Origin: Ruminococcus sp. UBA4350
GTDB taxonomy: Bacteria; Bacillota; Clostridia; Oscillospirales; Ruminococcaceae
NCBI GenBank assembly: GCA_002394125.1
Contig: DGSY01000045.1
Location: 48,177 to 58,025 of the forward strand
Direction of reading: 5' to 3'
DNA: 9,849 bases
Shown here: positions 6,238 to 9,849 of the stretch, piece after piece
Layout: the number at the start of each line of letters is the position of its first letter
How positions within the stretch are numbered: the first letter of the stretch is position 1
Made by a program: the position numbers and the translations under genes
The notes under the pieces: model-generated
What the model saw: the letters and a program-made list of their open reading frames with translations, nothing else
Told to the model about the DNA's origin: nothing
Database searches by the model: none

Positions 6238-6432
6238 GTCGGCAGGGCCGACAGCCGTTTCCCTCCGGGTCGGCAGTGCCGACAGCCGTTTCCCTCCTGC
6301 AACGTTTCGCGGAGCATACCGGTTTTGTCGCTGTTACGGCGCTGTTCGCGCCTATTGTTTGTTCTGGGATTATCTCATTCTGCTCTCATTCGCTTCCGGA
6401 GATCTTTAGGAAATGGCTGCGGCACTGCCGCC
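6238..6432 (+). repeat. Copy C of the structured repeat element, with duplicated 5' end
   Basis: The 5' end is duplicated in tandem: a 31-nt unit at 6238-6268 (GTCGGCAGGGCCGAC then AGCCGTTTCCCTCCGG) is repeated at 6269-6299 with GTCGGCAGTGCCGAC. The internal hairpin is GGCGC/GCGCC around TGTTC (6338-6352). The far end (6415-6432, GGCTGCGGCACTGCCGCC) is a decayed terminal inverted repeat. Alignment to copies A and B is gap-free through the first ~99 nt after 6269. The left end lies 19 nt from the start codon of the first WYL gene; the right ~58 nt lie inside the 3' end of the six-helix membrane protein gene. No target-site duplication is visible. Confidence 0.85.
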
Positions 6433-6941
6433 GGCGCAGATAATACCGAATAAATGAACATGACCAGCAGCGGCAGCAGCAGACGCAGATCCGCAGGACT
6501 GCGCAGAATGCCGTTTTGCAGATCAAAGGCCAGCAGCCCGATCCCCGCAGTCAGCAGCACCGGCCGCAGCCATGCCTCATCGCGGAATGCGCGGAGCAGC
6601 CATGCAGCGCCCGCCGCCGGCAGCAGCAGAAGCGCGCCGAATTGCAGGATCGTGCGGTTCATATACAGCCCGAACACATGACACGCAAAGAAATAGCTCA
6701 TCAGCGTCGGGATCAGCAGACAGAGATTCAACAGCGCCGCGTGCAGTCCGTTCCGCGCACGGAGCGCAAAGGCCGAGCAAAGCACCGTCCAGAAGAAAAA
6801 GCCCTCGCAGACCGAGCCGAATGCCGCCAGTATCCCGCCGCCGCTGAACAGCGCATATCTGCCTGCCATCACCAGTACGCCTGCCGCGCAGCCTGTCAGC
6901 GCAGCGATCACAAATTCCGTTCCGAGTCGTTCGTATTTCAC
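6375..6941 (-). CDS. Six-helix integral membrane protein of unknown function
   Basis: A 188-residue, strongly hydrophobic protein with about six predicted membrane helices at ~9-30, 36-60, 66-90, 98-117, 125-142 and 152-168, and a basic C-terminal tail (PKDLRKRMRAE). I do not recognise a family with confidence. The start is a GTG at 6941, supported by AAAGGAGGG 6 nt upstream and a strong promoter with its start about 18 nt before the codon. The last ~18 codons, beyond the final helix, lie within repeat copy C, so the natural tail may have been replaced or extended when the element arrived. It is followed, after the repeat, by the WYL genes on the same strand. Confidence 0.75.
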   Translation of the reverse strand: MKYERLGTEFVIAALTGCAAGVLVMAGRYALFSGGGILAAFGSVCEGFFFWTVLCSAFALRARNGLHAALLNLCLLIPTLMSYFFACHVFGLYMNRTILQFGALLLLPAAGAAWLLRAFRDEAWLRPVLLTAGIGLLAFDLQNGILRSPADLRLLLPLLVMFIYSVLSAPAAVPQPFPKDLRKRMRAE

Positions 6942-6965
6942 GGGAATCCCTCCTTTTCTGCTCTC

Positions 6966-6994
6966 ATTATAGCATAAGAGGATGCCCCGTGCAA
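6966..6994 (-). promoter_or_regulatory. Sigma-A promoter of the six-helix membrane protein gene
   Basis: On the minus strand TTGCAC (6994-6989) is followed after 17 nt by a perfect TATAAT (6971-6966), with a TG dinucleotide one base before it (extended -10). Transcription would begin near 6959. It lies between the stop of the YfhO-family gene and the GTG start, so the downstream genes do not depend on readthrough from that gene. It may also feed the WYL pair. Confidence 0.85.
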
Positions 6995-7022
6995 GAGACT
7001 TCCGAAGATCCTAAATGAATCT

Positions 7023-9755
7023 TCATAATGCTTCAGAATTCCGTTCATTTTCTTCATTTTCCGCGCTGTCCGGCGCATTCTGCACCGTGCGGCGGCTCCT
7101 GCGGATGCGGATCGTCTGCACCGTCACAAGCACCAGCCAGATCAGCAGGCAGCTCCCGCTGACCGCCGCGCCGGCGATCAGTCCCTTCGGCATGAACGTC
7201 ATCCGCAGCTCATGCGTTCCGGCGGGAATGCGCACGCCGCTCATTGCTTTCAGCATCCGCTCGACCGGCACCTCGCTGCCGTCCACATACGCCGTCCAGC
7301 CCTCGTCATACGGCAGGGAAAGGTACAGCACGGAATCCTCCTCCGCCGTGACCGTTCCCGTAAAGCGCGACTGCGCAAATTCGCTCAGCCGCAGCGGGGC
7401 GCTGTGCAGCTGCTCATAGCCCGGCCGGAATACATCATGCTCGAAGCGGACGAGCCGCACATACAGCGACGACCGCGCCTCCGGATACATATTCAGCACA
7501 AAGGCGGCCTCGTCGCCCTTTTTCACACTGCCGGCAGCAAGGCAAAGCTGATTGTCCGGCTCATATACCCCCGGCGCATAAGTGTAAACGCTGCTGCCGT
7601 TCACCTGAAGCTCACACTGCTTCATCTGCTTATCCGCGTCAGCCGTCCAGCGGTAAAAGAGGAAATAGTCGCCATCCTCCGGAATCTCATAGGCAATGCG
7701 CAGATACGGGCGCACCTTGTGTTCCGCCTCCGGATCCTGTGTCATATCGTCCGCCTGTATCGAATACAAATCGCCGTCCTGCTGAAGCTGCATATAGTCC
7801 GATGAGACCGAATCCGGCGTAAGCGCCGTAAACATGGAGCCGTCAATTCCGGTCATATCCCGGAAGATCTGATCCTGCACATCGCAGCCGAGCAGATTTT
7901 CGCCCTCCGGCAGCTGCATGACATCCGGCACGCAGAAGCCGAGATCGGTGTCATATTCCGAACGGTACGGCAGAAATTCCGTTTCCGCGCCGCTATGCAT
8001 GGGCTCCGCACAGCCGACCGCCCTGTCTGAGACCGCGTACTGCACATCCGTCAGAAGCATCGCAAAGGGCGTCGTATCGTGGTAAATACAGGTATAGCCG
8101 GAATAGAGGAAGCCCAGCGGCGAGCAGAGCGCACCGGTATCCGCAGGAATCATCGAGGAAAAGACCGAGCTGCCCTGCGGGATATCATACAGCAGCTCCA
8201 TATCATCGCCCAGTGTATCATCCTGCCGCAGCGCTGTGCGGTGCAGTGCCTCCGGCGTCTTTGCATCATCCGTCCGGATCACATCGAGCGCCTGTGAGAC
8301 TGCGCTGTCCGGCCGGAGAATTTCCGGATCGGCCGGCTTCATGCTGTTGTTCTGAATATATGTACTCAGTCCCGTTTCACAGGTCACCAGAATAACAAGG
8401 AACGCATAAAATATTCCGCGCTTCTGCGGAAAAAAGCGATAAAACGCATAGAGCAGCAGATAGAGACCGCCGCAGACCGCGATGACCAGCGGAATATCCA
8501 CCGCGCAGTATTCCGCAGCACACCAGATCACGGCTGCGGTAAAGCCGGCCATCAGAATACCGGCGCAGACTGTCCGCATGACAGTGCCCGCATTCGACTG
8601 CGGCTTCAACGGTTTATCGCGCATCGTCTCCGTATAGCGCCAGCCGGTCAGCGCCAGCACAAACGGCACCAGAAAGCCGAAGCGCTGCACCGTCACATTC
8701 GGATAATGCAGGCCGTGCCAGACGAAATTCAGCGGAGCATAGGCGATGCTCAGCATCAGGAACAGGAACAGCGCAATCCCCGTGAGCCGCTCCCGCATCG
8801 GAATCCGGCTTGAAATCAGATAGCCGCCGAGCAGCATCACAATCAGAATGCCGGCGCCGAAAAAGCCCGGATGCCGGTTCAGCACAATATACTGGAACGG
8901 CGCAAGCCCGCCGATCATCTCCTGCACCGTCGCGTAAAACTCCGTCCAGCTCGTGATCGAGCTGCCGTATGTCGGCGTCGTGCGAAGTGCAAGAAAAGTC
9001 GGGATCAGCAGAACCGCGCTGAGTCCGCCGCCCAGAGCGGAAAGCCCCAGAAAGCGCAGAGTCTCCCGCCAGAGACTCCGCAGCGGCTTTTTCAGGATGA
9101 TGAGCAGTGCGATCCAGCAGAGGCCGGTCATCACACAGATGATGAATCCCATATAATAGTTGCACGCGATGCAGAGGCCGAGTGTGATGGGATACAGCCG
9201 CGCATCCCCGTCCCGCATGACGCGGATCAGCCCCGCACAGATCAGCGGCAGCAGCGCGACCGAATCCATCCACACAAGCTGATGCATACTGCCGAGCATC
9301 CATCCGCACAGCGCAAATACGGTTGAAAAAGCGGCCGCAGAGGGAGTCAGCGCCGGACGGATCGTTTGCAGCAGAACCGAAAAAAAGTATCCGCAAAGCC
9401 CGATCCGGACACAGACCGCGACCGAAAAGAACGCCGGCAGAACGGATTCCGGCAGAAAGACGGCGATCAGATTGAACGGGCTGATGCAGAAATAGGCGGC
9501 CGTCGGGATCAGGCTGATGCCGAGTCCGGAGCGCCATGTGTAGAGCAGGCTCTCGCCGTTTCGGAGGATCCGCCGGAGCATAACAATATACGGATAGTAT
9601 TCCGCATAGGCATCGCCGCGGAGCACGGAGTCCTCACCGAACGGATAATAGCCCGAAAGCAACAGACACAGCAGCATGACGGCACACGGGATCAGAAAGC
9701 TGAGCAGCCGGTAAAGCCGGTTCTGCCGCCGGATATTCGGATTCAGGCGTTCCAT
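7023..9755 (-). CDS. YfhO-family multi-pass membrane protein (putative GT-C glycosyltransferase)
   Basis: A 910-residue protein. The N-terminal ~470 residues contain about a dozen membrane helices, starting at ~17-34, then the family hallmark YYPFGEDSVLRGDAYAEYYP with Asp48 in the first outer loop, where GT-C enzymes carry their catalytic acid, and SGLG...AYFCISPFNL at ~77-97. A large extracytoplasmic region follows (~475-857), ending in the YfhO-type segment DEGWTAYVDGSEVPVER and PAGTHELRMTFMPKG. A last helix (~859-882) and a basic, then acidic tail close it. B. subtilis YfhO is implicated in adding sugar to lipoteichoic acid from a lipid-linked donor; a similar surface-polymer role is inferred here. 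The start at 9755 has AAAGGAT 7 nt upstream; a longer form from 9806 would begin inside a hairpin loop. No GtcA- or CsbB-like partner is in the window. Confidence 0.85.
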   Translation of the reverse strand: MERLNPNIRRQNRLYRLLSFLIPCAVMLLCLLLSGYYPFGEDSVLRGDAYAEYYPYIVMLRRILRNGESLLYTWRSGLGISLIPTAAYFCISPFNLIAVFLPESVLPAFFSVAVCVRIGLCGYFFSVLLQTIRPALTPSAAAFSTVFALCGWMLGSMHQLVWMDSVALLPLICAGLIRVMRDGDARLYPITLGLCIACNYYMGFIICVMTGLCWIALLIILKKPLRSLWRETLRFLGLSALGGGLSAVLLIPTFLALRTTPTYGSSITSWTEFYATVQEMIGGLAPFQYIVLNRHPGFFGAGILIVMLLGGYLISSRIPMRERLTGIALFLFLMLSIAYAPLNFVWHGLHYPNVTVQRFGFLVPFVLALTGWRYTETMRDKPLKPQSNAGTVMRTVCAGILMAGFTAAVIWCAAEYCAVDIPLVIAVCGGLYLLLYAFYRFFPQKRGIFYAFLVILVTCETGLSTYIQNNSMKPADPEILRPDSAVSQALDVIRTDDAKTPEALHRTALRQDDTLGDDMELLYDIPQGSSVFSSMIPADTGALCSPLGFLYSGYTCIYHDTTPFAMLLTDVQYAVSDRAVGCAEPMHSGAETEFLPYRSEYDTDLGFCVPDVMQLPEGENLLGCDVQDQIFRDMTGIDGSMFTALTPDSVSSDYMQLQQDGDLYSIQADDMTQDPEAEHKVRPYLRIAYEIPEDGDYFLFYRWTADADKQMKQCELQVNGSSVYTYAPGVYEPDNQLCLAAGSVKKGDEAAFVLNMYPEARSSLYVRLVRFEHDVFRPGYEQLHSAPLRLSEFAQSRFTGTVTAEEDSVLYLSLPYDEGWTAYVDGSEVPVERMLKAMSGVRIPAGTHELRMTFMPKGLIAGAAVSGSCLLIWLVLVTVQTIRIRRSRRTVQNAPDSAENEENERNSEAL

Positions 9756-9791
9756 TTTATCACATCCTTTTCGCTCTAAGCCATATACGGC

Positions 9792-9822
9792 AAAGCCCAG
9801 AGACACCGCCTCTGGGCTTTTT
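9792..9822 (+). terminator. Perfect hairpin with T-tract upstream of the YfhO-family gene
   Basis: AAAGCCCAGAG (9792-9802) pairs exactly with CTCTGGGCTTT (9810-9820) around a 7-nt loop, followed by two more Ts (TTTTT at 9818-9822). The T-tract is on the plus strand; on the minus strand the stem is followed only by GCCG. It is a good rho-independent terminator for plus-strand transcription and at best a weak one for a minus-strand gene lying to the right. Confidence 0.65.
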
Positions 9823-9849
9823 GCTCTTAGAACCTGTCCACATAGGGAT

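Noticed and set aside
4166..6443. Two long plus-strand frames opposite the WYL genes
   Set aside because: They are Arg/Pro/Gln/His-rich mirror frames lacking start signals; the minus strand encodes two recognisable WYL proteins.
9756..9806. 17-residue N-terminal extension of the YfhO-family protein
   Set aside because: Its start would lie in the loop of the hairpin at 9792-9820, while AAAGGAT is well placed for the ATG at 9755, which precedes the usual basic N-terminus.

Overview
The window looks like chromosomal DNA from a moderately GC-rich Gram-positive gut Clostridium relative, most likely Oscillospiraceae (Ruminococcus-like). This is inferred, not tested by search. The grounds are strong Shine-Dalgarno sequences (AAAGGAGG type), near-consensus sigma-A promoters, a LacI-sensor/GGDEF fusion, a paired WYL-domain regulator module and a YfhO-type membrane protein, all common in that group.

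Layout, left to right. Positions 1-80 hold three tightly packed hairpins of a dispersed intergenic repeat. They run into copy A of a second repeat element (about 84-208), which ends 2 nt from the stop codon of a minus-strand sugar-sensor-like/GGDEF protein (211-2136). Divergent from that gene is a small plus-strand two-helix membrane protein resembling an r1t-type phage holin (2314-2559). It shares a bidirectional hairpin terminator with a converging minus-strand Gly-zipper protein (2625-2939). That protein has a near-perfect promoter and a hairpin-rich leader. Repeat copy B (3084-3249) sits against the promoter's -35 box. Next, all on the minus strand and read right to left, come two WYL-domain proteins (6218-4947 and 4963-3956, overlapping by 17 nt) and, 24 nt further, a 223-residue unknown protein with a Cys-rich N-terminus (3931-3260). 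Copy C of the repeat (6238-6432) fills the whole gap upstream of the WYL genes and also encodes the last ~18 residues of a six-helix membrane protein (6375-6941). A 910-residue YfhO-family membrane protein (7023-9755) closes the window, preceded by a perfect 11-bp hairpin with a T-tract.

The most interesting signal is the three-copy element of about 125-195 bp. In copy B it is bounded by ~20-nt terminal inverted repeats, each of which folds on itself (GTCGGC...GCCGAC). Its internal hairpin keeps a TGTTC loop while two stem base pairs change in a compensatory way between copies (GGTGC/GCACC, GCTGC/GCAGC, GGCGC/GCGCC). The shared open frame shows no codon-position bias. This points to a structured, MITE-like or REP-like element, not a gene. 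All three copies lie at the 3' end of a minus-strand gene, and two also lie next to the 5' control region of the following gene.

Functional links between the genes are limited. The WYL pair plus the 223-residue protein form a likely transcription unit, possibly read through from the promoter of the six-helix protein. The LacI/GGDEF protein has its own promoter. No CRISPR array, tRNA, rRNA, transposase or prophage cluster is visible.
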